From positions 1-64,000 of the forward strand of contig NZ_BDCI01000007.1 in assembly GCF_001613425.1 (NCBI RefSeq): a stretch of 64,000 nucleotides of DNA, given 5' to 3'. The notes below the pieces were generated by a model. It searched no databases and was not told where the DNA came from. It was given only the letters and a program-made list of their open reading frames with translations. Both the position numbers and the translations under genes were made by a program. The stretch comes from Nocardia vulneris (GTDB lineage Bacteria > Actinomycetota > Actinomycetes > Mycobacteriales > Mycobacteriaceae). This document shows positions 50,869 through 60,079 of the stretch, piece after piece. Position 1 is the stretch's first letter, and every line of letters starts with the position of its first letter.

Positions 50869-52356
50869 TCACAGCGAGTACAGGCCCCAGCTGAGTGCCC
50901 AGGGGACGAACACGATTCCGGCGAGCACCAGCAGCGCGAGCCGGACCCGCTCGACGCCGACCACCCGGCGTCGCGTCCGCCACCAGACGAGCACGGTCGC
51001 GATCAGACTGAAAAGTGCTACTGCCGAAAAGGTTTGGAGCACCAACCAAGGCAGGGTGCGCCCCGCGAGAAATGCCGACGCGCCCTGCACACCGGTGGCG
51101 AAGCACGACACGACGTAGGTCAGCGTGCCGATCACCGCGAACAAGCCGGTCGCGGACAACCAACGGGCCGGCGCACGCACGGCGCGACCGTCCGGCGCGC
51201 GGCGTCGCCCGGCCCAGGCCAGTACCGGGTAGCCGAGGAAGCCGACCAACAGCAGGGCCAACGCGCCGTACCGCACCACCGCGGTGTCGTACCAGGCCCC
51301 GGACGACGGCTCGCGACTCGTATCCACCTGCGGCGGAACAGGTTCGGCGCTGGACAGCGGCGCGGCCCCGCGGGCGACCGACCAGACCCACGAGGTCATC
51401 ACGTCGGTATAGCCCGGATCGAGCGCGCCGAGTGGTTTGCCGTCGAAGAGCTGTCCACCGACCTTGTCGAAGCCGTCGGTGCTCCGATGCCCGGTGTGCC
51501 CCGCGTTCGGCACGAAGCGGATGGTCACGTGCTGGTTGCCCGCCCGCGCCAGCGCCTGCTGGAAGACCACCGCGCTCTCCGCGGGCGGGGTCACGGTGTC
51601 GTGCGCGCCCCACAGCGCCAGGACCGGCAGCCGCAACCGCTCCAGCACCGGGGCCGGCTCGTGTCCCGCCTCCGGGAACAGTCCGGTAGCGGCCATCAGC
51701 TGCGCGCCCGGCGCGGCGATGGCCTCCGCGAGCCCGCCCGAAATCCCTTGGTGGCGTAGCTGATTGCCGAGGTTCCAGGTCTGGGTGCGCAGCGGATCGA
51801 AGGCAGAGCCGCCGATGGTCACCAGGAATGCGACGTCCGGCGACCGCGACGCGGCCAGCGGCGCCACCCACGCACCTTCGCTGAGCGCCCACAGCCCGGT
51901 GCGCGCCGGGTCCACGTCGGCGCGCGCACGCACTACCGCGAGACCGGCGAGCACGTCATCGGCGAGCAGGCCGAAATCCCGCTCGGCCAGGGAGTAACCC
52001 GCCGTCCGCTTGTCGAAGGCCAGCGTGACGATGCCCGCACGCGCGAAGGCCTCTGCTTCGGGCCGGTATTTGTCCCGCGGGCCGGGACCGGCGCCGTGCA
52101 CGAGCACGATGGCGGTACGCCTGGTATCGGCCGCGGCAGGCGGTACGAACACCGTGCCCCGCAATGTCACTCCGTGACTGTCGAACGTGACATCCTCGCG
52201 AATCGGTGGGTCATCGGCGGGGGCGGCGCTCGCGGCGCCCGCACTCACGGCGACGCAGGCGAGGACGAGAAACGCGGCCGGCGTCACGCGTCGGATGAGC
52301 GGCTTGCGGATCGTCGGCGCGATGCGCTTCAGTCGGACGATCAGGGCACTCTGCAT
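50869..52356 (-). CDS. Exported alpha/beta hydrolase with C-terminal membrane domain
   Basis: A 495-residue protein starting at ATG 52356; upstream TACCGT placement suggests a leaderless transcript. A signal or anchor helix (AAFLVLACVAVSAGAASAAP) precedes a dienelactone-hydrolase-like domain: AIVLVHGAGPGPRDKYRPEA, nucleophile Ser159 in WALSEGAW, acid in LWGAHDTVTP, His in FVPNAGHTGH. After residue about 370 come four transmembrane helices (for example YGALALLLVGFLGYPVLAWA). The catalytic domain should face outside. Hydrolase plus membrane domain is an uncommon arrangement; substrate unknown. Confidence 0.83.
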   Translation of the reverse strand: MQSALIVRLKRIAPTIRKPLIRRVTPAAFLVLACVAVSAGAASAAPADDPPIREDVTFDSHGVTLRGTVFVPPAAADTRRTAIVLVHGAGPGPRDKYRPEAEAFARAGIVTLAFDKRTAGYSLAERDFGLLADDVLAGLAVVRARADVDPARTGLWALSEGAWVAPLAASRSPDVAFLVTIGGSAFDPLRTQTWNLGNQLRHQGISGGLAEAIAAPGAQLMAATGLFPEAGHEPAPVLERLRLPVLALWGAHDTVTPPAESAVVFQQALARAGNQHVTIRFVPNAGHTGHRSTDGFDKVGGQLFDGKPLGALDPGYTDVMTSWVWSVARGAAPLSSAEPVPPQVDTSREPSSGAWYDTAVVRYGALALLLVGFLGYPVLAWAGRRRAPDGRAVRAPARWLSATGLFAVIGTLTYVVSCFATGVQGASAFLAGRTLPWLVLQTFSAVALFSLIATVLVWWRTRRRVVGVERVRLALLVLAGIVFVPWALSWGLYSL

Positions 52357-52363
52357 GCTGTGA

Positions 52364-52369
52364 ACGGTA
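52364..52369 (-). promoter_or_regulatory. Leaderless -10 element of membrane hydrolase gene
   Basis: On the minus strand TACCGT ends 8 bases before ATG 52356; a one-base leader is predicted. Confidence 0.4.
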
Positions 52370-52571
52370 AGTTCGGACCGGCCATACCACATCGGGCTCC
52401 GGGTCTAGTCCCCCAGGCCTACAAGCGCTTTCGCGCTGCTGCCACCGGGGGATAGCGCACACCGGGGCGGCTGTGCCGTCGACATCACGGCCACCGGAAT
52501 CGGGGGCGTGCCACGACCCGGGGCGCTGGCTAGCGTGGCGGAGATCCGATCCGTCTCACAGGAGTTGTTCG

Positions 52572-52796
52572 ATGCGCCGTGTCCCACTGAAAATCATTGC
52601 CGCTGTTGCCCTCACGCTGGGCGCAGGGGCCGGCGTGGCAAACGCGGCGCCCGGGCTGCCGCTGGAACCGGCCCAGCACAGCCAGGTAGCACCGGTCGGC
52701 AACCAGGAGATCGGGGTCTCCCCCGGTTCGAGCGACGCCGCGTCGCTGGCCTGCCTGGTGCAGTCGCTGTCCGCCGGCGCCAAATACTGCCTCTGA
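52572..52796 (+). CDS. Small secreted peptide with APGLPLE motif
   Basis: A 74-residue precursor starting at ATG 52572 (AGGAG 7 bases upstream). Signal peptide KIIAAVALTLGAGAGVANA, cleavage expected before APGLPLEPAQ. The mature part has about 48 residues with two Cys (LACLVQ and KYCL), possibly one disulfide. The start of the mature chain, APGLPLE, is identical to that of the peptide encoded at 57074-57304, suggesting a family of small exported proteins. Function unknown. Confidence 0.72.
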   Translation: MRRVPLKIIAAVALTLGAGAGVANAAPGLPLEPAQHSQVAPVGNQEIGVSPGSSDAASLACLVQSLSAGAKYCL

Positions 52797-52814
52797 TCGC
52801 GCAGCCGCGCCGGA

Positions 52815-53411
52815 CTACTCGCTCCACCGCCGCAGCCACGGCGTGACTGTGTCGGCGATGACATCGAACCCGGTGCGGAACGAATGCGGTTGACCCGCGA
52901 TCACCCGGACCTCCGCGGCGTCGGCCGGGTCCGGGATGCCGAACGGATCGCTGCCCCCGTTGATGACCACCACCTCGACGGGGGCGGCAGCCAACAGCTC
53001 CGTGCGCCGGGTTTTCTCCGGCTTGCCCGGCGGATGCAGCGGAAACGACAGCGCGAGCACACCGCGCGCACCGACCGCGACCGCCGTTCGGCACGCCACC
53101 CGCGCACCATTGCTGCGCCCACCCTGCATGAGCGGCACCCCCTTGACCTTGCGGCGCAACGCCGCGACGATCTCGAGCCACGCCTCGTCCTGTTTCTCGG
53201 CGGACCCCGGCGCCCTTCGCCCCGCGACTCGATAGGGCTGCACCACCCTGGCGACGGCACCGCCGAGTTCCACCGCGCGATCGCGCACGGCCAGCAGATC
53301 CTTCGCGTCGACGCCGCCGCCGGAACCGTGCGTGAGCAGCAGCAGGAAGGTCGGTTTGCGCGGCCGGTCGAGCTCGATCTCGGCCGGTCCGGCACTCGTC
53401 TCGATGCGCAC
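52815..53411 (-). CDS. Alpha/beta hydrolase of the KANL3/Tex30 type
   Basis: A 198-residue protein starting at GTG 53411. FLLLLTHGSGGGVDAKDLLA is the oxyanion loop, GGRSNGARVACRTA the nucleophile elbow, VEVVVINGGSDPFG the acid region and VIAGQPHSFRTG the catalytic His. Matches small hydrolases of the Tex30 group; substrate unknown. It is convergent with the small-peptide gene and divergent from the FadE5-type gene. Confidence 0.83.
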   Translation of the reverse strand: MRIETSAGPAEIELDRPRKPTFLLLLTHGSGGGVDAKDLLAVRDRAVELGGAVARVVQPYRVAGRRAPGSAEKQDEAWLEIVAALRRKVKGVPLMQGGRSNGARVACRTAVAVGARGVLALSFPLHPPGKPEKTRRTELLAAAPVEVVVINGGSDPFGIPDPADAAEVRVIAGQPHSFRTGFDVIADTVTPWLRRWSE

Positions 53412-53504
53412 GTCTCACCGTAACCGGAGCACCGGTCCGATCGCCGCCGCCGCGCGCGTCGCTGTTTTCCGCGTCACATTGCCCGCTCGAGCCTTTGCCT
53501 GCCC

Positions 53505-53549
53505 ATTACTGGTCGGTAATATGGAGCGTAAGTTACCCGCGAGTAGCAT
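53505..53549. promoter_or_regulatory. Tandem operator-like repeats over the FadE5-type promoter
   Basis: Site 1 ATTACTGGTCGGTAAT (53505-53520) and site 2 GTTACCCGCGAGTAGC (53532-53547) share the RTTACY-N4-RGTARY form. Site 2 overlaps the -10 box TAGCAT (53544-53549). Its start is 12 bp before the -10, exactly as at etfD (6774 and 6786). Predicts a shared repressor. Confidence 0.6.
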
Positions 53550-53638
53550 GCGGAAAGCCGGTCACCGGTAGAGCGACAAACGGGCGGGAACGGCTAACCA
53601 ACCGACCGCACCAACTCAACGGAGAGTGAGTAACCGAC

Positions 53639-55474
53639 ATGGGTCACTACAAGAGCAACGTCCGCGACCTGGAGTTCAACCTCTTCGAGGTCCTCGGACT
53701 CGGCTCCATCCTCGACAGCGGCGCCTACGGCGACCTGGACAGCGACACGGTCAAGGAGATGCTGAACGAGGTCCGCCGCCTGGCCGAAGGCCCGCTCGCG
53801 GACTCGTTCGCCGACGCCGACCGCAACCCGCCGGTGTTCGATCCGGAAACGCACACCATCGCGATCCCCGAGTCGTTCAAGAAGTCCTTCCGCGCGATGC
53901 AGGAAGGTGGCTGGGAGAAGCTCGGCCTGCCCGAGGAGCTCGGTGGACTCGGCGTCCCGCGCACCGTGCACTGGGCGATCAGCGAGCTGATCCTCGGCGC
54001 GAACCCCGCCGTCTACATGTACGCCGCGGGCCCCGGCTTCAACACCATCTTCCACAACAACGGCACCGACGAGCAGAAGAAGTGGGCCAAGATCGCGATC
54101 GATCGCGACTGGGGCGCCACCATGGTGCTCACCGAGCCCGACGCGGGCTCCGACGTCGGCGCGGGTCGCACCAAGGCGATCAAGCAGGAAGACGGCAGCT
54201 GGCACATCGAGGGCGTGAAGCGCTTCATCACCTCGGCCGACGCCGACGACATGTTCGAGAACACCATCCACCTGGTGCTGGCTCGTCCCGAGGGCGCGGG
54301 CCCGGGCACCAAGGGCCTGTCGCTGTTCTTCGTACCGAAGTTCCACTTCGACCACGAGACCGGTGAACTCGGCGACCGCAACGGCGCCTTCGTCACCGGC
54401 GTCGAGCACAAGATGGGCCTGAAGGTCTCGGCCACCTGTGAGCTGACCTTCGGCGGCCACGGCATTCCGGCCAAGGGCTGGCTCGTCGGCGAGGTGCACA
54501 ACGGCATCGCGCAGATGTTCGACGTGATCGAGAACGCGCGCATGATGGTGGGCACCAAGGCCATCGCGACCCTGTCGACCGGTTACCTGAACGCTCGTGA
54601 CTACGCCAAGGAGCGCGTCCAGGGTGCCGACCTCACCCAGATGACCGACAAGGCCGCGCCCCGCGTGACCATCACCCACCACCCCGACGTGCGCCGTTCG
54701 CTGGCCAGCCAGAAGGCCTACGCCGAGGGCCTGCGCGCGATCTACCTCTACACCGCGGCGCACCAGGATGCCGATATCGCCCAGCAGGTTTCGGGTGCGG
54801 ATGCCGATGTCGCGTTCCGCGTCAACGATCTGCTGCTGCCGATCGTCAAGGGTGTCGGTTCCGAGCGCGCCTACCAGTACCTGACCGAATCGCTGCAGAC
54901 CTTCGGTGGCTCCGGCTTCCTGCAGGACTACCCGATCGAGCAGTACATCCGGGACGCGAAGATCGACTCGCTGTACGAGGGCACCACCGCCATCCAGGCG
55001 CAGGACTTCTTCTTCCGCAAGATCGCCCGGGACCGCGGCGTCGCGCTGGCGCACGTGGCCGGCCAGGTGCAGAAGTTCATCGACTCGGAGGCGGGCAACG
55101 GCCGGCTCAAGGGCGAGCGCAAGCTGCTCGCCACCGCGCTGGAGGACGTGCAGGCCATGGCCGCCACGCTCACCGGCCACCTGATGGGCGCCCAGGAGAA
55201 CCCGTCCGAGCTGTACAAGGTCGGCCTCGGTTCGGTGCGCTTCCTGCTCGCCGTCGGTGACCTGCTGATCGGCTGGCAGCTGCTGCGTCAGGCCGAGATC
55301 GCCATCAAGGCGCTCGACAACGGCGCCACCGGAGCCGACGAGTCGTTCTACCAGGGCAAGGTGGGCGTCGCGCAGTTCTTCGCCCGCAACATGCTGCCGG
55401 AGCTGACGGCCACCCGCGCCGTGCTGGCCAACCTGGACAACGACATCATGGAGCTGGACGAAGCGGCGTTCTGA
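53639..55474 (+). CDS. fadE5: Acyl-CoA dehydrogenase, FadE5 type
   Basis: A 611-residue enzyme starting at ATG 53639 ([26 protein letters not shown] upstream). This N-terminal extension and length mark the long FadE5 (Rv0244c) branch. [20 protein letters not shown] with [20 protein letters not shown] form the FAD/substrate region. [20 protein letters not shown] is the C-terminal signature, with the YEGTT motif. FadE5 in mycobacteria oxidises a wide range of saturated acyl-CoAs. Electrons would go through ETF to EtfD, whose promoter carries matching operators. Confidence 0.93.
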   Translation: MGHYKSNVRDLEFNLFEVLGLGSILDSGAYGDLDSDTVKEMLNEVRRLAEGPLADSFADADRNPPVFDPETHTIAIPESFKKSFRAMQEGGWEKLGLPEELGGLGVPRTVHWAISELILGANPAVYMYAAGPGFNTIFHNNGTDEQKKWAKIAIDRDWGATMVLTEPDAGSDVGAGRTKAIKQEDGSWHIEGVKRFITSADADDMFENTIHLVLARPEGAGPGTKGLSLFFVPKFHFDHETGELGDRNGAFVTGVEHKMGLKVSATCELTFGGHGIPAKGWLVGEVHNGIAQMFDVIENARMMVGTKAIATLSTGYLNARDYAKERVQGADLTQMTDKAAPRVTITHHPDVRRSLASQKAYAEGLRAIYLYTAAHQDADIAQQVSGADADVAFRVNDLLLPIVKGVGSERAYQYLTESLQTFGGSGFLQDYPIEQYIRDAKIDSLYEGTTAIQAQDFFFRKIARDRGVALAHVAGQVQKFIDSEAGNGRLKGERKLLATALEDVQAMAATLTGHLMGAQENPSELYKVGLGSVRFLLAVGDLLIGWQLLRQAEIAIKALDNGATGADESFYQGKVGVAQFFARNMLPELTATRAVLANLDNDIMELDEAAF

Positions 55475-55486
55475 TCCACGAACAAC

Positions 55487-55518
55487 GAAAGCGGCCCGGA
55501 GCGATCCGGGCCGCTTTC
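55487..55518 (+). terminator. Terminator after fadE5
   Basis: Perfect 14-bp stem GAAAGCGGCCCGGA (55487-55500), GCGA tetraloop, complement 55505-55518, starting 13 bp after the stop. It may also serve the convergent GGDEF gene. Confidence 0.82.
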
Positions 55519-55531
55519 TCGTCGCCGGGTC

Positions 55532-56650
55532 TCAGGTGGCGGCGGACGCGACGAGTTCGTCGGTGACGACCAGGTTCCCGCCGAGCTGTTTCGCGCGGTA
55601 CATCAGGTCATCGGCCCGCCGCAGCATCGAATAGGGCAGCGTGGGATCGCACGTGCCCTCGTAGACCACGACCCCGAGGCTCGCGGTCACCGAGATCGTT
55701 TCCGGCGGCTCACCCGTCGCCGCGCACACCGCCTGCGGTTCGGAGACGGCCAGCCGTACCCGTTCGGCCTCGGCCTGCGCGGTCCGCTCCGCGATCCGGC
55801 CGAAGATCACGAACTCTTCCCCGCCGGTGCGCGCCACCACGAACGGTGCGCGCAACGCGGCACGCAGGCGCTGTGCCGTCCGCACCAGCACCTCGTCACC
55901 CACCGCGTGCCCGAAACGATCGTTGACGTCCTTGAACCGATCGAGATCGAGCGCGATCGCGTAGACCGGCCTGCGACAACCCGAGCCCGCCAGCGCCGCC
56001 AGGTACAACTCCAGCCCGCGCCGATTCAACAGCGTGGTCAACGGGTCGCGGACCGCGTCCTGGCGCAGCACCCAGAAGCAGAACTGCATCGCGGGCATCA
56101 GGACGACGCCGCAGGCCGCGGTCATCAGCACGATCGCCGCGCCGATCATCGGATCGCCGCCGCCCGCCACCATCCGGCCGGTCAGCAGCACCACCGAGAA
56201 CACCGTCCACGCCGCGTGCAGCGCAAGCACTTTCGCGTTGTGCATCACCGCCAGATAGCCGCCGGTGATCACCAGCAGGGTCAGGCCGAGCGCCCCGTAG
56301 AGCCGGTTGGATTCCTGCAGGTTGGCGACGGTGATCGCGACGTCCGCCGCCCCGAACAGCACCAGCGATTCGACCCGGGACGGCCACGGCAGCAGCCACC
56401 AGCGCAGCGCCCAGAACACCGCGAACCCGGCGATGGTCCAGTCGATCGCGAGACCGAAGTTGTTCGGCGGGCCGCCGTCGGAAGACATCGCCAGCAGGGC
56501 GATCCCCGCCAGAAAGACGCCGCCCGTGCCGACCACCACCTTCAGCCAGGCCACCGCCGTGTAGGAGTCCAGCGCCCGCGCGAGCCAGGCATAGTCGGCC
56601 GGATCCCGCCACCAAGCTCTGAACATCGCGCCGCTGTGGGCCACCGTCAC
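55532..56650 (-). CDS. Membrane-bound GGDEF diguanylate cyclase
   Basis: A 372-residue protein from GTG 56650; ATG 56626 (MFRAWW) is an alternative. Six helices form the N-terminal membrane sensor (VVVGTGGVFLAGIALLAMSS and others). The C-terminal cyclase domain has RDPLTTLLNRRGLELYLAAL, IALDLDRFKDVNDRFGHAVG (metal and guanine contacts) and an intact active site GGEEF at 276-280, so it should make cyclic di-GMP. No inhibitory RxxD is seen before the motif (the preceding residues are FVVARTG). No EAL domain. The signal is unknown. Confidence 0.9.
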   Translation of the reverse strand: MTVAHSGAMFRAWWRDPADYAWLARALDSYTAVAWLKVVVGTGGVFLAGIALLAMSSDGGPPNNFGLAIDWTIAGFAVFWALRWWLLPWPSRVESLVLFGAADVAITVANLQESNRLYGALGLTLLVITGGYLAVMHNAKVLALHAAWTVFSVVLLTGRMVAGGGDPMIGAAIVLMTAACGVVLMPAMQFCFWVLRQDAVRDPLTTLLNRRGLELYLAALAGSGCRRPVYAIALDLDRFKDVNDRFGHAVGDEVLVRTAQRLRAALRAPFVVARTGGEEFVIFGRIAERTAQAEAERVRLAVSEPQAVCAATGEPPETISVTASLGVVVYEGTCDPTLPYSMLRRADDLMYRAKQLGGNLVVTDELVASAAT

Positions 56651-57073
56651 CGCCTAGTGCAGAGGGATCCGTACCGTGTGCTTGCGACGAGCGCGGGATC
56701 AGGTCGAGAAATCCCACCAGCTACCAGGCAAGTGTATTGCGCCCCGCGCGGCGGCGCATACCGCCGACACCTCGGCGAACTTCCGCTTTGTCAAACATCA
56801 TTGCTGGTCAACGGCATATTTGTCACTTCAACCAAGAGCGCGGACAGCACCGGTGGCGCGGCACCGCGGGTAGGAGACCGGTTTGTCCGGTCCGGCGGGC
56901 CGCATCGTGAACCACCAGCAAACGAGGCGTGAGATCCGCCCGTCGGCCGATGTGAGCAGTTCGTGGTTCATCCGCGGGAACAGCCGCAGCGGCCCGGATC
57001 GCTCCGGACCGCTGCGCAGAATTCAGGACGCCCCGCCGCCCATCCCCACACTCACGCGGGGCCGATCGGTGAC
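56651..57073. other. Intergenic region between GGDEF gene and small-peptide gene
   Basis: 423 bp upstream of the GGDEF gene. It holds the GGDEF promoter and, at its right end, a hairpin that probably ends the small-peptide transcript. The stretch 56780-56850 is moderately AT-rich. No coding ORF was convincing on either strand. Confidence 0.5.
56986..57015 (-). terminator. Hairpin downstream of the small secreted peptide gene
   Basis: 13-bp stem with one C-A mismatch (GCAGCGGCCCGGA at 56986-56998, loop TCGC, partner 57003-57015), 58 bp beyond the stop of the minus-strand gene at 57074. No clear U-tract. Confidence 0.45.
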
Positions 57074-57304
57074 CTACGTGGCGGGCGTACCCTTGCCCGA
57101 ACCGCTCGACAGCTGCTTGACGATGTCGGCGATGGCCTTGCTCGAGCCGGTGCCGGTCGGATCGGGCTCGCCCGGCGCGACCACCGGCTGCGCCGCGCCG
57201 GTCTCCAACGGGAGACCCGGTGCCGCACTGGCCATGCCCGACCCGGCGATGAGGAGACCGGCCGCCGCGGCCAGGACGACACCGAACACTCGTGTTTTGC
57301 TCAT
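57074..57304 (-). CDS. Small secreted peptide with APGLPLE motif
   Basis: A 76-residue precursor starting at ATG 57304 (MSKTRVFGVVLAAAAGLLIA; GGAAG upstream). Signal peptide cleavage is expected at MASA, leaving a mature chain that starts APGLPLETGAAQP. About 50 residues follow, Gly/Thr/Ser-rich with one helical stretch (SSKAIADIVKQLSSGS). No cysteines, unlike the peptide at 52572, with which it shares APGLPLE. The upstream 600 bp is a large AT-richer promoter region. Function unknown. Confidence 0.72.
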   Translation of the reverse strand: MSKTRVFGVVLAAAAGLLIAGSGMASAAPGLPLETGAAQPVVAPGEPDPTGTGSSKAIADIVKQLSSGSGKGTPAT

Positions 57305-57904
57305 GTAACTTCTTCCTTTACCGATTTCTTTCTCGACCGATAACCCGAACGGTTTCAGCCGAAAGCAGTTCTATCACGCATGAACTCGGCCAGCGACCAT
57401 TCAGTCATCGCGGAATTCGGTCACGATTAACCCTTCGATTGCACTACGCAAACACCAAGGAAGAACTGCGGCGCGCCATCAACTCACCTGGTAGGACCCT
57501 ATTTTTACCGGCAAAGAAGCCGGTGGCACCAATTTTCCACACGCGAAACCGCAGTACAAACAATGCGATAGCGGGCCTACATGACCAAGCCGCGGGCAAA
57601 TGTACGACAACCTGTCGGCATCGGGCATCGGAACGAATCCGATAAATGTTCAGCGACCCATGCCGCGGCCGGTCCACAGCAATCCGGCCGCAATTCTGTG
57701 ATTCATTACATAACCGGCAGACGTAACATTATCGGCCCTATCCCGAAGGCGGTGCCGCGCCGAATCTCGCTGCGCAGCACGCCGATTCGAAGGCAGCACG
57801 CCGATCGGCGGTAACTGACCGATCGCTCCGCGCCGCCGACGCAGCGCCGCGATTCCAGTGATTCACATCACAGAATGTTTGGCTGAAAGCTCACTGAGCT
57901 GGCG
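57305..57904. other. AT-richer 600-bp intergenic region
   Basis: The longest gene-poor stretch apart from the repeat array, and markedly less GC-rich than the rest. Several short frames exist (for example a 77-codon minus-strand frame at 57444-57677), but none has high third-position GC or an RBS. Short hairpins such as CCGGCAAAGAAGCCGG near 57510 are visible. It must contain the promoter of the small-peptide gene. A regulatory RNA or an ancient insertion is possible but not shown. Confidence 0.45.
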
Positions 57905-60079
57905 TTACTCGCACTTCACCACGGGGATGGGGTCGTATTTGACGGTCCGGGTCGCGCGGGAGACCTCTTTGCCGGTGCGGCGGTCGGTGATGATCCGGGT
58001 GTCGGAAATGGTGAAGCCCGGAGCACCCTCGGAGGCGATGCAGTCCTTGCCCTTCGGGAGTTTGATGGTGGACGGCTCGGTCGGCTTGCTCTTCTCGCCG
58101 GTGACCGATTCGACGTTCAGCGTCTTGGTGCCCCAGAGCCGAACCGTCACTTCGGAATCCGTGGCGAGCGCCTCGATGAAGACGCCGGTCGGGGTGTTGT
58201 TGCGGAAACGCAGATCGATCGCGCCGTCGAACACGGTCGCCTCCCGCGCCGCCGGATACCGGGAGATGTAGTAGCTGTGCTCGGTGTGGCCCGCGTCCTC
58301 CATGCCCGCGAAATACGCGGCGTTGTAGAGGGTGGTGGCGAACTGGCTGATACCGCCGCCCACGGCGGTGGCGGGCCTGCCGTGATCGATGATGCCGGAC
58401 TCCACATAGCCTTCCGCGGCACCGCGCGGGCCGGTGAAATCGTTGAGCGAGAAGGTATCTCCCGGCTTCACGACGGCACCGTTGACCTTCTTGGCGACCA
58501 CCCGGATGTTCACACCGGAGGGTCCGCTGAAGCCGTTGGTGGTGAACGAACCCATGGTCTCGACGACGCCGAGGCCCTGCGCCGCCTCGGTGGTCAGCTT
58601 CGGCTCGACCTTTTCGTAGACGGCTTGCGCGGCGCGCTCACCCGGCGCGGTCAGCAGCGCCGTGTACTGCTCCAGCGTCTTCGGCCAGTTGATCTTGTCA
58701 CCGACGACGGCGGGTACCACGGTGGGCTTGCCGCCGGTCAGCGCGAACGTCGCGTCCTTCGCCTCCACCTCGGTGGCCGCCAGCTGCGGCGCCAGCAAAC
58801 CGACCGCGATGTTTTGATCCACGGCGAGGGCCAGCCCGCCGTTGCCGTCGGGGGCGAACGACAGCGTCGTCGCGATCTGCTCCGGATCGAGCTTGGCGGC
58901 CGCGCCCTTGCCCGCGAAGGTGATCGGCGCGCGCACCGCGGGCTCGGCGACGGTACGCAAGGCGAGGTCGACCGCTTCCGGCCGCACCTGCAACGGCGCG
59001 GGGTGCACCGGCAGATCCACCGTGAGACCGCTGATCCACTCGTCGATGAGATCTTGGCGCGCGGCGGCGATATCGAGCACCCGCCCCGGCACCGGGGCGA
59101 CGGCGACGGGTCTGGCCTTGTCGAAGGCGATGGTGCCTTCGACCGACGGGCGGTCGTGCACGCGCAACGCCTCGAGCTGACGATCCAGTGCCGCATCGTC
59201 GACCACGCTGACGACCGCGACATCACGAGCGCTGAACAGCGAGGTGAACCGGGTGACCGGATTGAGCGGCTGACCGCCGACCCGCGCCCAGGTGCGGTCC
59301 CAGTCGACCGACAGGCCTGCGGCGCTCGGGATCATCCGGGTCTGCACGTCGCCGATGCGCAACGGCAGTTCACGCTCGGTGCGCGGCCCGAGTTCGGCGC
59401 GCAGCCGCTCGTCCGCCGCCGCGGTGGCCATGCCGCCGACATCGATGCCCGCGACGACGGTGCCGCGCGGCACCTCACCGGAGGACAGCGCCAGGTCGAT
59501 CCCGTAGGCGATGCCGACCACGGCGCACACGGCGCCGACCGCGATGCCGGCGCGCCGGATCCTGGTGCGGTCGAATCGCTTCGGCGGCGGCCCGGAGATC
59601 GGGCGGCGCCCCGGCGGGCGCGGCTCGGCGGGCCTGGCGCGGTGCGTGTTCGCTGCGGGCGTGGTGACCCGCAGGGGTTCGGTGGGGGCCGAGTCGCTGA
59701 CCCACTCCGGGGCCTGATTCGGCTCATACGGGGCCGGATTGGACTCGTACTGGGCCGGATTCGATCCGTACTGGGCCGAATCCGACTCGTACTGAGCCGG
59801 ATTCGATCCGTGCCGGGCGGGATTCGATCCGTACTGCACCGGGTCCGAGCCGTATGCGGCAGGGCTCGTTCCGTAGGGCGCGGGGTTCGACTCATACGCG
59901 GCCGGGTTCGGCCGGACAGGTGCGGGGTTCGACGGGCCGGGGGCCGGGTTCGACCCGCCCGGCGCTTCCCCCGGAGCCCTGTTCGCGCCGTTCGCCTGGG
60001 CCGACTCGAGCAGCTGACGTAGGCCCACCTCGCCGCCTGCTTGTCGGCCGCGGCGTCCGGTGCTCGGCTGGCTCGTCAC
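57905..60079 (-). CDS. VanW-family membrane protein with heptad-repeat N-terminus
   Basis: A 724-residue protein starting at GTG 60079 (GGAGGAC 6 bases upstream). Residues 41-124 are twelve uninterrupted heptads of type YGSNPAQ / YESNPAP. A basic stretch and one transmembrane helix follow (AGIAVGAVCAVVGIAYGIDL). Outside are two peptidoglycan-binding-like repeats (VVAGIDVGGMATAAADERLR and a second copy). The VanW domain comes last: GDTFSLNDFTGPRGAAEGYV, VGGGISQFATTLYNAAYFAG and HTEHSYYISRYPAAREATVF. VanW proteins are linked to the cell wall, but their reaction is unknown. Confidence 0.88.
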   Translation of the reverse strand: MTSQPSTGRRGRQAGGEVGLRQLLESAQANGANRAPGEAPGGSNPAPGPSNPAPVRPNPAAYESNPAPYGTSPAAYGSDPVQYGSNPARHGSNPAQYESDSAQYGSNPAQYESNPAPYEPNQAPEWVSDSAPTEPLRVTTPAANTHRARPAEPRPPGRRPISGPPPKRFDRTRIRRAGIAVGAVCAVVGIAYGIDLALSSGEVPRGTVVAGIDVGGMATAAADERLRAELGPRTERELPLRIGDVQTRMIPSAAGLSVDWDRTWARVGGQPLNPVTRFTSLFSARDVAVVSVVDDAALDRQLEALRVHDRPSVEGTIAFDKARPVAVAPVPGRVLDIAAARQDLIDEWISGLTVDLPVHPAPLQVRPEAVDLALRTVAEPAVRAPITFAGKGAAAKLDPEQIATTLSFAPDGNGGLALAVDQNIAVGLLAPQLAATEVEAKDATFALTGGKPTVVPAVVGDKINWPKTLEQYTALLTAPGERAAQAVYEKVEPKLTTEAAQGLGVVETMGSFTTNGFSGPSGVNIRVVAKKVNGAVVKPGDTFSLNDFTGPRGAAEGYVESGIIDHGRPATAVGGGISQFATTLYNAAYFAGMEDAGHTEHSYYISRYPAAREATVFDGAIDLRFRNNTPTGVFIEALATDSEVTVRLWGTKTLNVESVTGEKSKPTEPSTIKLPKGKDCIASEGAPGFTISDTRIITDRRTGKEVSRATRTVKYDPIPVVKCE
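59708..59959 (-). repeat. 21-bp minisatellite encoding heptads in the VanW protein
   Basis: Twelve in-frame 21-bp units coding for x-x-S-N-P-A-x heptads. Adjacent units are closely similar at DNA level (recurrent GGATTCGA/GTACTG on the plus strand), so unit number may vary between strains. Confidence 0.75.

Noticed and set aside
57444..57677. 77-codon minus-strand ORF in the AT-rich gap
   Set aside because: No RBS, poor third-position GC, no signal or domain.
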